From: an uncultured Prevotellaceae bacterium
GTDB lineage: Bacteria; Bacteroidota; Bacteroidia; Bacteroidales; Bacteroidaceae
NCBI GenBank assembly: GCA_902786565.1
Contig: CADACW010000009.1
Coordinates: 1 to 64,000, forward strand
Length of the DNA: 64,000 bases
Direction of reading: 5' to 3'
A model generated the notes under the pieces. That model ran no database searches. It was not told the DNA's origin and saw only the letters and a list, made by a program, of their open reading frames with translations. Below are positions 8,485-17,045 of this stretch, in pieces. Numbering within the stretch: the first letter of the stretch is position 1; each line of letters begins with the position of its first letter. The position numbers and the translations under genes were made by a program.

Positions 8485-8705
8485 TCTCAAGTTTTGCGCA
8501 ACCGATGCCATAGGCATCTGACAGGGGTAGCCAGCCACTAAGCTACACGTGAAAATATTTTACACCCCTAAGAGGGAGGGTAAAGCGGACTCAGAGATAA
8601 GTGCCACTTATCTCGGAGATAAGTGCCTTTTATCTCGGAGATAAGTGGCACTTATCTCTGAGGGGGGTATTTTGGCCGTTTTGAAAGGAATAAAAAAAAC
8701 TGACA
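8485..8705. repeat. Composite intergenic repeat, copy 1
   Basis: The 320-nt gap 8398-8717 has no gene. It holds, in order: module A (8485-8540, with hairpin GATGCC-ATA-GGCATC at 8504-8518), module C (AAAATATTTTACACCCC then GAGGGAGGGTAAAG), three 21-nt near-palindromes starting at 8594, 8616 and 8638 with single G separators, and module E (GAGGGGGGTATTTTGG ... AATAAAAAAAACTGACAC). Each 21-nt unit has GAGATAA and TTATCTC arms around a 7-nt core (GTGCCAC, GTGCCTT or GTGGCAC, the second with one arm mismatch). The same modules recur at 29.2-29.7 kb and 55.7-56.0 kb. Confidence 0.9.
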
Positions 8706-8717
8706 CTCGAGACGGCA

Positions 8718-10079
8718 TCAAAAGGTGTACTTGACGCCCAACTGCCACTCTGAGGCCCGGGCCGACGTATGGGGATGGTGACGGTGGTTGAAGTGGAAAT
8801 GGGAGAAGCGGCCCTGCCCGTGGAGCGCAACATGCGGCAGGAGCCGCACCTCAACGCTCGGGTCGACGATGAGGGTGACGGCATTGCCCGCCTCGCCCTG
8901 AATGGAGGGCGGCACGTCGCGGCTGCGGCTGCTGTCGTCGGCATAGAAGCCGTCCCATGTGAACAGTTGCGACCAGCCCACATCGGTCCCCACACTGAGC
9001 CACTGCCCTATGGCCGCCCTGGTGCGGAGCCTGGCGCCATAGCCGCTGCCGAAGCTGTAGCCACGCGAGCCCTCGTGCTGCGTGAGCGCGGGCACAGCCC
9101 CCATGGCGATGGCGCTCACACAGAGCTGCTGCTCCCAGCGGGTGCGGTGGCCCAGACGGTAGGCCACGCCCGGCCCTATGGCCCCCACCTCTGAATAGAC
9201 GTAGGGCTTGCGCTCGCGCTGGCCTTTGGGCAGATGGTGATGGGGCAGCGCATAGCGGTAGTCGAAGTGGTTGTACAGTCCGGCGGTGACCTTGCGCAGC
9301 GGCTCGTCGGCCACCTGCCAACTGAGGAGCTGGCTGTTGATGCTGACCTGGCTGGCCACTGACTGGTGGTGGCCAAAGACCAATGTGGCCAGCAGGTCGA
9401 AGCGGTCGAAGGGTCCCGTGGCCCCCTCCACGTCGAGCGGGTCGCCATAGGCCGCCTGCCAGGTCAGGCAGGGCGTGGTGACCGTCTGCCCCATGGCACT
9501 GAAGGTGCGCACGCCAGCGGTGAGCGATGTGCGGAAGGGCGTGTCGTCGCGCCCCTTCCAGCGCTTTGCCCCCAGTGCGCCCAGCAGTCGCGTGGTGGTG
9601 CGGTAGAGCGTCTCGCCGATGGTGATGCCGCCCAGCGTGGTGTAGACCATATCGTTGACAGACGGTTTTTCGGCCTCGCACAGCATTTCCCACATCCAGC
9701 TGCCGCCAAGGGTGAGCAGACTGGAAGTGCCCACCGACAGGCCGTTGGCGCGGGCGGTGGTGTAGAAGAGCGCGCCGTGGAGTGGGTGCTCGATGGTGTT
9801 GGTGTGGAAATAGTCCTGGTCCCACCACCAGTGGCGGTGGGTCAGGTTGCGGCGTATGTCGCTGAAGGTGATGTGGCTGAAGGCGTCGTCGCTCCTCAAC
9901 AGTCGGTTGTGGGCCACCAGCGCGGCGTTGATGGCAGTGATTTCCTGGGCGCTGGCCACCACCCTCCTGCCTTTGGCGTGGGCCAGTGTGTCGGCAGGCG
10001 TGGCTCCCTTTGCCCCAACGGCAACGAGCCACAGGGCCGCCATCAAAGGCCAGATGCGCGCTGTCCAGACCTGCCTCAT
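8718..10079 (-). CDS. DUF3943-family outer membrane protein
   Basis: 453 residues with a signal peptide (WPLMAALWLVAVGAKGA). The family signature is clear: HWWWDQDYFHTNTIEHPLHG, TTARANGLSVGTSSLL, GGSWMWEMLCEAEKPSVND and YTTLGGITIGETLYR. The second half is a run of amphipathic strands ending in the aromatic terminus ASEWQLGVKYTF, as in an outer-membrane beta-barrel. The role of DUF3943 is not established. It follows the helicase gene with a 1-nt gap and is probably co-transcribed with it and the penicillin-binding protein. Confidence 0.8.
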   Translation of the reverse strand: MRQVWTARIWPLMAALWLVAVGAKGATPADTLAHAKGRRVVASAQEITAINAALVAHNRLLRSDDAFSHITFSDIRRNLTHRHWWWDQDYFHTNTIEHPLHGALFYTTARANGLSVGTSSLLTLGGSWMWEMLCEAEKPSVNDMVYTTLGGITIGETLYRTTTRLLGALGAKRWKGRDDTPFRTSLTAGVRTFSAMGQTVTTPCLTWQAAYGDPLDVEGATGPFDRFDLLATLVFGHHQSVASQVSINSQLLSWQVADEPLRKVTAGLYNHFDYRYALPHHHLPKGQRERKPYVYSEVGAIGPGVAYRLGHRTRWEQQLCVSAIAMGAVPALTQHEGSRGYSFGSGYGARLRTRAAIGQWLSVGTDVGWSQLFTWDGFYADDSSRSRDVPPSIQGEAGNAVTLIVDPSVEVRLLPHVALHGQGRFSHFHFNHRHHPHTSARASEWQLGVKYTF

Positions 10080-10080
10080 C

Positions 10081-11799
10081 CTATCCCTTCTTCCTCCTGA
10101 GTTTTTTCAGTCGGTTGCGGGCATCCGTGGCATCGGGCCAGAGCTCCAGAGCCTTCTCGTAGTTGCGTATGGCGGCATCGGTCATGTGCTCCTGCTCACA
10201 TTCGCGTCCCAGCAGGGTGTATTCGGCCGAGAGCCGGCGCAGGGTCTTTTCGCGCTCGGCCCGCTCGGCCTCCAGACGCTCTATCGCTTGCCGCTGGCGG
10301 TTGATGATGTCCAGCTTGCGGCGTATGAACCGGCGTGCCACGGGCTTCTCTATGTCGTAGCGGCTGTGGATGGCCAGAAAGAAATTGTCGAGAAAAGCCT
10401 GGAAGTCGCCCCGGTCGAAAGCCTTGACGGCATCGCGGTATTCGCGGTCGGCCTTCCCCTCCTGCATGGCCTGGGCAATGAGCTGCCGGTCGTTGTAGCG
10501 GCTGGCAAACTGCACCACCTCGGCCCGGACGAAGATGTCCTGCTGGCGGATGGGGGCGGCCAGGGTGATGCCCTGCAACGACGTGCAGCGCGACAGGGCC
10601 ACGTAGGTCTGTCCGCCGGCAAAGGCGCCTCCGGTGAAGTCGATGCGCACCTGCTGGAAGGTGAGTCCCTGGCTCTTGTGCACGGTGATGGCCCAGGCCA
10701 GCCGCAGGGGGAACTGGGTGTAGGTGCCCAGCTGCTCCTCCTCGATCTTCTGCTCCTTCTCGTTGAAGGTATAGCGCATGTTCTCCCACACCTCGCGCTC
10801 CACGTCGAAGTTGCGCCCGTCTTCGGTGCTGACGGTGATGATGCCTCCCTCCTCGTCAATCTCGGTGACGATGCCCAGGGTGCCGTTGACCCAGCGTTTG
10901 TCCTTGTCGTTCTTGACAAAGATGACCTGTGCGCCAACCTTCACCTGCAGCTCCATGGGTGTGGGCATGGATGTTTCGGGGAAGTCGCCCTTGATGATGC
11001 CGTGGAAGATGCTGGGCAGTCCGGGCAGTTCGGCCAGCCGCTGCTCGTTGATGTAGTCCACGGTGTCGCGGCGTGTGGCCAGGGTGATGGTGAGTTCCTG
11101 CGAGGCAGTGGGCTGTGGGCTGACGCGCCGGTTGAGGGCCTGCAGGTCGGTGGTGGTGGCGCTGTTCTGGCGTATGCGGTCGAGCAGTGAGATGAAGCTG
11201 TGGTCAGTCTGGCGGTAGACCTTGCGCAGCTCGATGCTGACCAGCCGCATCTGCTGCCACACCTTGGCGTTGAAGAAATAGGCACTCTGGTAGAAGGGTC
11301 GCAGCAGCTGGCGGTCTTCCTCCTTCAGCACAGGCTCCAGCTGGTAGATGTCGCCCACGAGCAGCAGCTGCTTGCCGCCGAAAGGCTCGCTGCTGCGGGT
11401 GTAGATGCGCAGCACGCGGTCGATGAAGTCGATAATGTCGGCACGCACCATCGATATCTCGTCGATGATGATGAGCTCCAGCTCGCGCAGCAGTTTGCGC
11501 TGTGCGCTGGTGTACTTCAGCGTCTCCTTGATGTGTCGGCGGTCGTAGCGCTTGTCGTTGGGCAGCAGGGGGTGGAAGGGCAGCTTGAAGAAGCTGTGCA
11601 TGGTCTGTCCGCCGGCGTTGATGGCGGCTATGCCCGTCGGGGCCAGCACCACGTTCTTCTTCTTGGTGTGCTCCACCACATAGCGGAGGAATGTGCTCTT
11701 GCCGGTGCCTGCCTTTCCGGTGAGGAAGAGCGAGCGCCGCGTGTACTGCACCAGCTGCAGGGCGTCCTGCCACTCCTTGTTGTCAGTGTCCAGTACCAT
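10081..11799 (-). CDS. Pif1/RecD-like helicase with TPR tail
   Basis: A superfamily 1B helicase of about 572 residues. ATG 11799 (MVLDTDNKEW) is the likely start; a longer frame to 11883 would lie inside the upstream gene. Walker A is GKAGTGKST (residues 28-36), Walker B is IIIDEISMV, Q-loop-like GDIYQLEPVL follows, and the late motif AWAITVHKSQGLTF is typical of Pif1 helicases. A UvrD_C_2-like segment is followed by a coiled, basic region and a TPR-like end (NYEKALELWPDATDARNRLKKL). It likely unwinds DNA or DNA-RNA structures in the cytoplasm. It overlaps the penicillin-binding protein gene by 17 nt. The precise pathway is not evident. Confidence 0.8.
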   Translation of the reverse strand: MVLDTDNKEWQDALQLVQYTRRSLFLTGKAGTGKSTFLRYVVEHTKKKNVVLAPTGIAAINAGGQTMHSFFKLPFHPLLPNDKRYDRRHIKETLKYTSAQRKLLRELELIIIDEISMVRADIIDFIDRVLRIYTRSSEPFGGKQLLLVGDIYQLEPVLKEEDRQLLRPFYQSAYFFNAKVWQQMRLVSIELRKVYRQTDHSFISLLDRIRQNSATTTDLQALNRRVSPQPTASQELTITLATRRDTVDYINEQRLAELPGLPSIFHGIIKGDFPETSMPTPMELQVKVGAQVIFVKNDKDKRWVNGTLGIVTEIDEEGGIITVSTEDGRNFDVEREVWENMRYTFNEKEQKIEEEQLGTYTQFPLRLAWAITVHKSQGLTFQQVRIDFTGGAFAGGQTYVALSRCTSLQGITLAAPIRQQDIFVRAEVVQFASRYNDRQLIAQAMQEGKADREYRDAVKAFDRGDFQAFLDNFFLAIHSRYDIEKPVARRFIRRKLDIINRQRQAIERLEAERAEREKTLRRLSAEYTLLGRECEQEHMTDAAIRNYEKALELWPDATDARNRLKKLRRKKG

Positions 11800-14242
11800 C
11801 GTCGGCGGGTTGTTCTTCTGTCGTTGCGGGTTCGGTGGTCTCCGGCTCTGCGGGCTGCTCCTCGTCTTCAATCTCCAGTTCACTCACGGGCGACTCCTCG
11901 TAGTAGAGGTCCAGGCTGTCCACGCCGAGTGTGTCGGGCTCGGCATAGCTGACGCAGTCGTACATGGTGGTGAGGATGGCCTGGTCGGGCTTCGGCCCTG
12001 CAAACTTGGCGTGGTATTGGCTGAAACGCTTGTCGGCCAGCACCTGCTCGAAGAATCGGCCGCAGATGGGCAGTGCCGTGCGGCTGCCCTGCCCCAGCTG
12101 GCCTGTGCGGAAGTGGATGGCCCGGTATTCGCCTCCCACCCATGCACCGCACACCAGACGCGGGCTGACGCCCATGAACCAGGCGTCGCTATGATTGTTG
12201 GAGGTGCCCGTCTTGCCGCCAAAGTCGGTGTCGGCAAAAGGTCTGACGTAGTGCCACAGGTTCATGCTGGTGCCGCCGGGCTCGCGCATACCGGCCATGA
12301 GCATCTGCTGCATGAGGAAGGCGGAATGGTAGGTCACGGCCTGGCGCATCTCGGCTGATGCCGTGTAGATTTCGTGGCCGTCGCGGTCCAGTATGCGCTC
12401 CACCAACTGCGGCCGACGCATGCGCCCGTCGTTGGCAATGACGCCGTAGGCACTCACCAGTTCGAGCAGGCACACATCGCTGGAGCCCAGTGCCAGGGCG
12501 GGGGTCTCGTCCAGCTTGCTGCGTATGCCCATGCGGTGTGCCGTGCTGGCAATGTTGTGTATGCCCAGTTCCTGCCCCAGCTTCACGGCCACCGAGTTGA
12601 CACTCTGGGCAAAGGCGCGCTTCAGCGTCATGTTGGCCCCGGTAAAGTAGCCGTTGGCATTCGACGGTGCCCACATCACATCCTTCTTCTGCGTGGGGCT
12701 GTATGCCTTGATGGCCACGTAGGTGTCCTGCCGGCGGTCGCAGGGGGCCAGGCCTTGGTTCATGGCCTCGGTATAGACAAAGAGCTTGAAGGTGGAGCCG
12801 GGCTGGCGCATGGCCGTCACCTTGTCGTATTTCCACGTGTCGAAGTCGAGGTCGCCCACCCAGGCGCGCACCAGGCCCGTCTGGGGCTCCAAGGCCACGA
12901 ATCCGCAGTGCATAAAGTGCTCCATATAGCGGATGGAGTCGAGGGTCGACATCTCTTTCTCAATCTTCCCCTGATAGCTGAACAGGCGGACGGGATGGGG
13001 CAGGTTGAGATAGTAGTCGATGGAGTCGGGCTGGTCGGGGAATCGCTCCTCCAGCCGCTTGTAGAGGGGCAGGCGGCGGGCTATGTTCTCGATGAAGTTG
13101 GGAATCTCGCGGTAGTGCTCGTCCTGCCAGGGGTTCATGCCGGCCCAGTGGTCGTTGAACTTCTTCTGCAGCTGCTCCATCTGGGTCCATGCCGCCTCTT
13201 CGGCATAGTGCTGCATGCGGGAGTTGATGGAGGTATAGATTTTCAGACCGTCGGTATAGATGTCGTAGCCGTTCTCCTTGCACCAGTCGTGCAGGAAGTC
13301 CTTCACGGCCTCGCGGAAGTAGTTGGCCTCGCCGTCGTAGGCATTCTCCACGCTGTACTCCAGCTTGATGGGCATGGCGGTGAGGGTGTCGTACTGCTGG
13401 CGGGTCAGGTGCTTGTGCAGCAGCATATTGTTGAGCACCACGTTGCGGCGCGCCAGGCTATTGTCGGGATGCAGACGGGGATTATAGAATGTGGTGGCCT
13501 TGAGCATGCCCACGAGCACGGCGGCCTGTTCGGGCTTCAGCTCCCGGGGGGTGATGCCGAAATAGGTCTTGCAGGCCGTCTTGATGCCATAGGCGTTGGA
13601 GCCGAAGTCCACCGTATTGGCATACATGGTGAGTATCTCCTCCTTGGTGAAGTTGGCCTCCAGCTTGACAGCCGTTATCCACTCCTTGGTCTTCATGATG
13701 AGCAGCTTCAGGCCGGGGATGGCGCCCAGATGGCCGGTGGAGTACTCGGTGCGGACGCGGAAGAGGTTCTTGGCCAGCTGCTGGGTGATGGTCGAGGCGC
13801 CACGGGCTTCGTCGTGCAGCACATAGTCTTTCAGGGCGGCGGCAAAGGCCGGGAAGTCGATGCCGAAATGGTGGAAGAAACGCTCGTCTTCAGTGTCGAT
13901 GAGGGCCTGCCAGAAGCAGATGTCCACCTCGTCGAACTTCACGGGTGTGCGGTTCTCGCTGAAATATTTCCCCAGCATCACGCTGTCGGCGGTGTACACC
14001 TCGGAGGCTTGGGCCGGACGGGTGTTGAGGATGGTGTTCATGCTGGGCGACTTGCCGAAAAGGCCGAGGAAGTCGATGTCGACGGCTGCCAGGTAGAGCA
14101 GGAAAGCCACAATGACCGAGGCAATGGCCGAGAGACACTTTACATACCAAGGACGGCCCTTGTAGAGTGAGGCATACCAGTGGCCCACCCGCTTCAGGGC
14201 GCGCCAGAACAGTGTAAACATCTTTTTCAATATCTTCTTCAT
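11783..14242 (-). CDS. mrcA: Class A penicillin-binding protein (1A type)
   Basis: A bifunctional peptidoglycan synthase of 819 residues: one N-terminal membrane anchor (residues 38-56), then a GT51 transglycosylase with TEDERFFHHFGID (Glu about 118) and GASTITQQLAKNL, then a transpeptidase with PGSTFK (Ser about 482), SVN (about 547) and KTGT (about 673). It polymerises lipid II and crosslinks peptide stems on the periplasmic face. The last 50 residues are a disordered acidic tail rich in Glu, Pro and Thr. Its own promoter lies at 14271-14301. It heads the transcript that includes the helicase and the DUF3943 gene. Confidence 0.92.
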   Translation of the reverse strand: MKKILKKMFTLFWRALKRVGHWYASLYKGRPWYVKCLSAIASVIVAFLLYLAAVDIDFLGLFGKSPSMNTILNTRPAQASEVYTADSVMLGKYFSENRTPVKFDEVDICFWQALIDTEDERFFHHFGIDFPAFAAALKDYVLHDEARGASTITQQLAKNLFRVRTEYSTGHLGAIPGLKLLIMKTKEWITAVKLEANFTKEEILTMYANTVDFGSNAYGIKTACKTYFGITPRELKPEQAAVLVGMLKATTFYNPRLHPDNSLARRNVVLNNMLLHKHLTRQQYDTLTAMPIKLEYSVENAYDGEANYFREAVKDFLHDWCKENGYDIYTDGLKIYTSINSRMQHYAEEAAWTQMEQLQKKFNDHWAGMNPWQDEHYREIPNFIENIARRLPLYKRLEERFPDQPDSIDYYLNLPHPVRLFSYQGKIEKEMSTLDSIRYMEHFMHCGFVALEPQTGLVRAWVGDLDFDTWKYDKVTAMRQPGSTFKLFVYTEAMNQGLAPCDRRQDTYVAIKAYSPTQKKDVMWAPSNANGYFTGANMTLKRAFAQSVNSVAVKLGQELGIHNIASTAHRMGIRSKLDETPALALGSSDVCLLELVSAYGVIANDGRMRRPQLVERILDRDGHEIYTASAEMRQAVTYHSAFLMQQMLMAGMREPGGTSMNLWHYVRPFADTDFGGKTGTSNNHSDAWFMGVSPRLVCGAWVGGEYRAIHFRTGQLGQGSRTALPICGRFFEQVLADKRFSQYHAKFAGPKPDQAILTTMYDCVSYAEPDTLGVDSLDLYYEESPVSELEIEDEEQPAEPETTEPATTEEQPADDGTGH

Positions 14243-14270
14243 CTGAGGTTCTGTTTTTGTAAAGCGGTTG

Positions 14271-14301
14271 CAAAGTTACGCAAAAAATGCGAAATGGCAA
14301 A
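14271..14301 (-). promoter_or_regulatory. Promoter of the penicillin-binding protein operon
   Basis: On the minus strand TTTG (complement of 14298-14301) is followed by exactly 19 nt and then TAACTTTG (complement of 14271-14278), a perfect match to the Bacteroidetes consensus. It lies 28 nt before the ATG. Confidence 0.85.
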
Positions 14302-14373
14302 ATATGAGCCGCACCTTTTGTTAATAATTCGTAAAATAGAACAGAAAGGAAAAGCTCTTTAAAGGAAAATGCT

Positions 14374-14381
14374 TATTTTTG
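14374..14381 (+). promoter_or_regulatory. -7 element of the SusC/D locus leader gene
   Basis: TATTTTTG at 14374-14381 matches TAnnTTTG, 58 nt before the ATG at 14440. The -33 element is weak. The leader is A/T-rich with repeated CTAAC motifs. Confidence 0.5.
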
Positions 14382-14439
14382 TACGCTTTTAATAAAATTA
14401 AGGAACCTAACATATTACTAACAACTAACTTATATTTTT

Positions 14440-16941
14440 ATGAAGAAGTTATTTACATTGATGGTTCTGGCCTGTATGGCACTTGGTGCACAGGCTCAAG
14501 GAAAATTTGCCCTTCAGGCAGGAAGTGGTGAAATTGCAGCCGGAACGCAAGTGACATCCGTCCCCAACATCACCATGACCTTCGGCTTTGCCGGAGAGCC
14601 CAACTATTTAGACCCCGTAGAGGACGCTTCGCTGGCTGGCTATACGGCCTACACCGCCGGCAACAACGTGAACGGCCAGTCGGACGGCAGCATGGGTACG
14701 GCCTACATCTTCCAGCCACAGAAGAAAGGCGAAGTGACGGTAGCCGTGGGTATCAACGTCACCAAGGCGCTCTACGTGCTGGAAAACGGCACCGCGCTGG
14801 CAGACTACAACGGCCTTACCATCGGCGGCAGCGGCTGGGCAAGCAAGACTTACACTTTCACCGTAGCAGCTGGAAAGACATACAAGGTCACCTGCGCAGG
14901 CTCGAAGCTCCGCTTCTACGGCTTTGAATACACCGTGAGCGACGACCAGGGCGGCGACGACGACCCACCCGTGGTTGTTCCCACCAACAGCGAGAACTAC
15001 AGCGCCATCGTCGACGGTAAGCTGGCTGCCGAGTTTGCAGCAGTGGCCGGACAGAGCGGCGGCGTGGCCAACAACACCTCCGACGGCAAGAGCATCATCA
15101 CCATCCAGGCCGGCAAGGCCACGGTGACTGCCGTGGGCGGCACAACGCCTGCCAACGACGCTGAGATTGGCGGCGGCGCACAGCAGATTACGCCGGGCGC
15201 TCCCGTAGAGGGCAAGGAGAACACCTATCAGGTGGCTGCCGTGGGCGCTTGGAACGATGTGAGCTGGGGCCTGAAGAACCAGGGCGACATCGACTTCTGG
15301 TACATCACCGGAACGGGCAACCCCTACGTGGACATGCTCTGCGTGCAGAACTCAAAGGACGGCGAACTGGTGCCCAACAGCTACAAGGCCGACTATATAT
15401 ACTACGAGCCCGACGGCTCAGTGGGCATGCCTATCACGGGCCTTTACTACAAGTTCACCGCCTCGGCACAGGGTGCCTTCAAGGTGAAGGTGTGGGCCAA
15501 CAAGGGCAACCGCAAGACCTTCGTGGTCAATGCCGCCACCCAAAAGGCCGAGCGCCTCTACGCTTCCGGCTACATCAATGGTGTGAACGATGAGGCAGGA
15601 AAGAAAAAACTGCTCACCGTGGAGCAGGTGGACAGCGTGCACCATATTTATATATGGAACAACTACGACAATATGCTGAAGGCCAACGAGGAGGCCGCCG
15701 CTGCTGGCACAGAACTGCCCTACAGCGAGGAGAAACTGGCTGAAACCAAGGCCCAGTGCGAGGCCGACTCGATAGAGCGCCAGTACGTCATCGGCAATGG
15801 CAACCAGAACTTCTGGGGATGGCTGACCTTCGACGTGGAGCCGGGCGAGGAGTACTGGGTGTTCCAGCACAGCTCGCAGATTGGCTTCGGCGGATTTGAG
15901 TTCCACGAGGGTGTCAGCGCCGAAGAGCTCATCGGCGGCATCGAGGCTGCATTCGTCTACACCACCAACTTCTCAACATACGAGGACGAGGAGACCGGCG
16001 AGCGCGTGACTTGGAAGGGCGAGAAGGCCGTGGGCAACGGACAGTTTGCCACCGAGGAACCTGAACTCGACGAGAACGGCAAGGCCATCAACATTGTGCC
16101 CTTTGGCGACTTCTTCCAGAACAACGGCAACTTGGAGCGCACCAGCTACTGCCTGCTGCCAGAGGACGTGCTGGCACACTCGGCCAAGACCCAGGCCCTC
16201 TCATTCGGCGTATGGGTGAGGGCCCCGAAGGAAGACGATGCCAGCTCCTACCAGAACGTGCCCATCCTGACGGCCTACGACGCTCAGAAGAGCACCAACG
16301 ACGCTCCCTACTTTGCACTGCAATACAACGGCACAGCCCAGCTGGACAACGGCTCGCAGTGCAGCTACACCGCCGAGCAGAACGTGGCTGGCGAGAACAC
16401 GCTGGTGAGCGGCGCCAACGACTGGCTGGCCGACAAGAAGTGGCACTACTACACTGCCGTCATGACGGGCGAGAGCGCCAAGATCTACATCGACGGTGAA
16501 CTGAAGAACGAGTGGGACTGCTCAAAGGGCGGTGCCTCGCAGGCAGGTCTCTTTGCCAATGGCGCCGACCTGAAGTATGTCTGCCTCGGCGGCAACCAGA
16601 TTGCCTCGGTCAGCGACGCTTTCGACGCTCCCTTCGGATTTGCCCGACTGCTCATCAAGAACAGCCCGATGACTGCTGGCGAAATCAAGGCTCAGATGGT
16701 GGCCGACTTCCCCGATTACGAGGCTTACTGGGCTAAGACCGAGGAGCCCGAAGTGAAGGGCGACGTGAACGGCGACAAGGTAGTAGACGTGGCCGACATC
16801 TCGTCAATCCTGACAGTGATGGCTGGCGACGAGTCGAAAACCAGCAAAGAGCAGGCCGACGTCAACGGCGACAACACTGTCGACGTGGCCGACATATCGA
16901 CCGTCCTGTCAATCATGGCTGGTGGCAATGGCGAAGATTAA
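14440..16941 (+). CDS. Secreted LamG-domain protein with dockerin-like C-terminus
   Basis: An 833-residue secreted protein with a signal peptide (MKKLFTLMVLACMALGAQA). Residues 20-170 form a beta-rich module ending in a DDQGGDDDPP linker; a similar module follows. Residues about 520-735 look like a LamG/concanavalin A-like fold (FGVWVRAP, WHYYTAVMTGESAKIYIDGE, GFARLLIKNSPM). The last 60 residues hold two Ca-binding dockerin-type repeats (DVNGDKVVDVADIS, DVNGDNTVDVADIS). No catalytic motif is seen, so a surface glycan-binding role is likely given the SusC/D genes downstream. Its own terminator-like hairpin follows. Confidence 0.65.
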   Translation: MKKLFTLMVLACMALGAQAQGKFALQAGSGEIAAGTQVTSVPNITMTFGFAGEPNYLDPVEDASLAGYTAYTAGNNVNGQSDGSMGTAYIFQPQKKGEVTVAVGINVTKALYVLENGTALADYNGLTIGGSGWASKTYTFTVAAGKTYKVTCAGSKLRFYGFEYTVSDDQGGDDDPPVVVPTNSENYSAIVDGKLAAEFAAVAGQSGGVANNTSDGKSIITIQAGKATVTAVGGTTPANDAEIGGGAQQITPGAPVEGKENTYQVAAVGAWNDVSWGLKNQGDIDFWYITGTGNPYVDMLCVQNSKDGELVPNSYKADYIYYEPDGSVGMPITGLYYKFTASAQGAFKVKVWANKGNRKTFVVNAATQKAERLYASGYINGVNDEAGKKKLLTVEQVDSVHHIYIWNNYDNMLKANEEAAAAGTELPYSEEKLAETKAQCEADSIERQYVIGNGNQNFWGWLTFDVEPGEEYWVFQHSSQIGFGGFEFHEGVSAEELIGGIEAAFVYTTNFSTYEDEETGERVTWKGEKAVGNGQFATEEPELDENGKAINIVPFGDFFQNNGNLERTSYCLLPEDVLAHSAKTQALSFGVWVRAPKEDDASSYQNVPILTAYDAQKSTNDAPYFALQYNGTAQLDNGSQCSYTAEQNVAGENTLVSGANDWLADKKWHYYTAVMTGESAKIYIDGELKNEWDCSKGGASQAGLFANGADLKYVCLGGNQIASVSDAFDAPFGFARLLIKNSPMTAGEIKAQMVADFPDYEAYWAKTEEPEVKGDVNGDKVVDVADISSILTVMAGDESKTSKEQADVNGDNTVDVADISTVLSIMAGGNGED

Positions 16942-16963
16942 ACACCAATAAGAACCCTACAAC

Positions 16964-17003
16964 AAGGGAGGCTTGCAGCCCTACTGCCAGTCTCCCTTTT
17001 CCT
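16964..17003 (+). terminator. Terminator or attenuator hairpin
   Basis: AAGGGAG (16964-16970) pairs with CTCCCTT (16992-16998), followed by a pyrimidine-rich run (TTCCTTCTT). It may end the LamG-protein transcript or reduce read-through into the SusC/D genes. Confidence 0.5.
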
Positions 17004-17045
17004 TCTTCAACAAAGACAAGACATAACCACTAATAATATATATAT

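Noticed and set aside
12374..14170. Plus-strand ORF opposite the penicillin-binding protein
   Set aside because: Antisense shadow of a gene with all GT51 and transpeptidase motifs.
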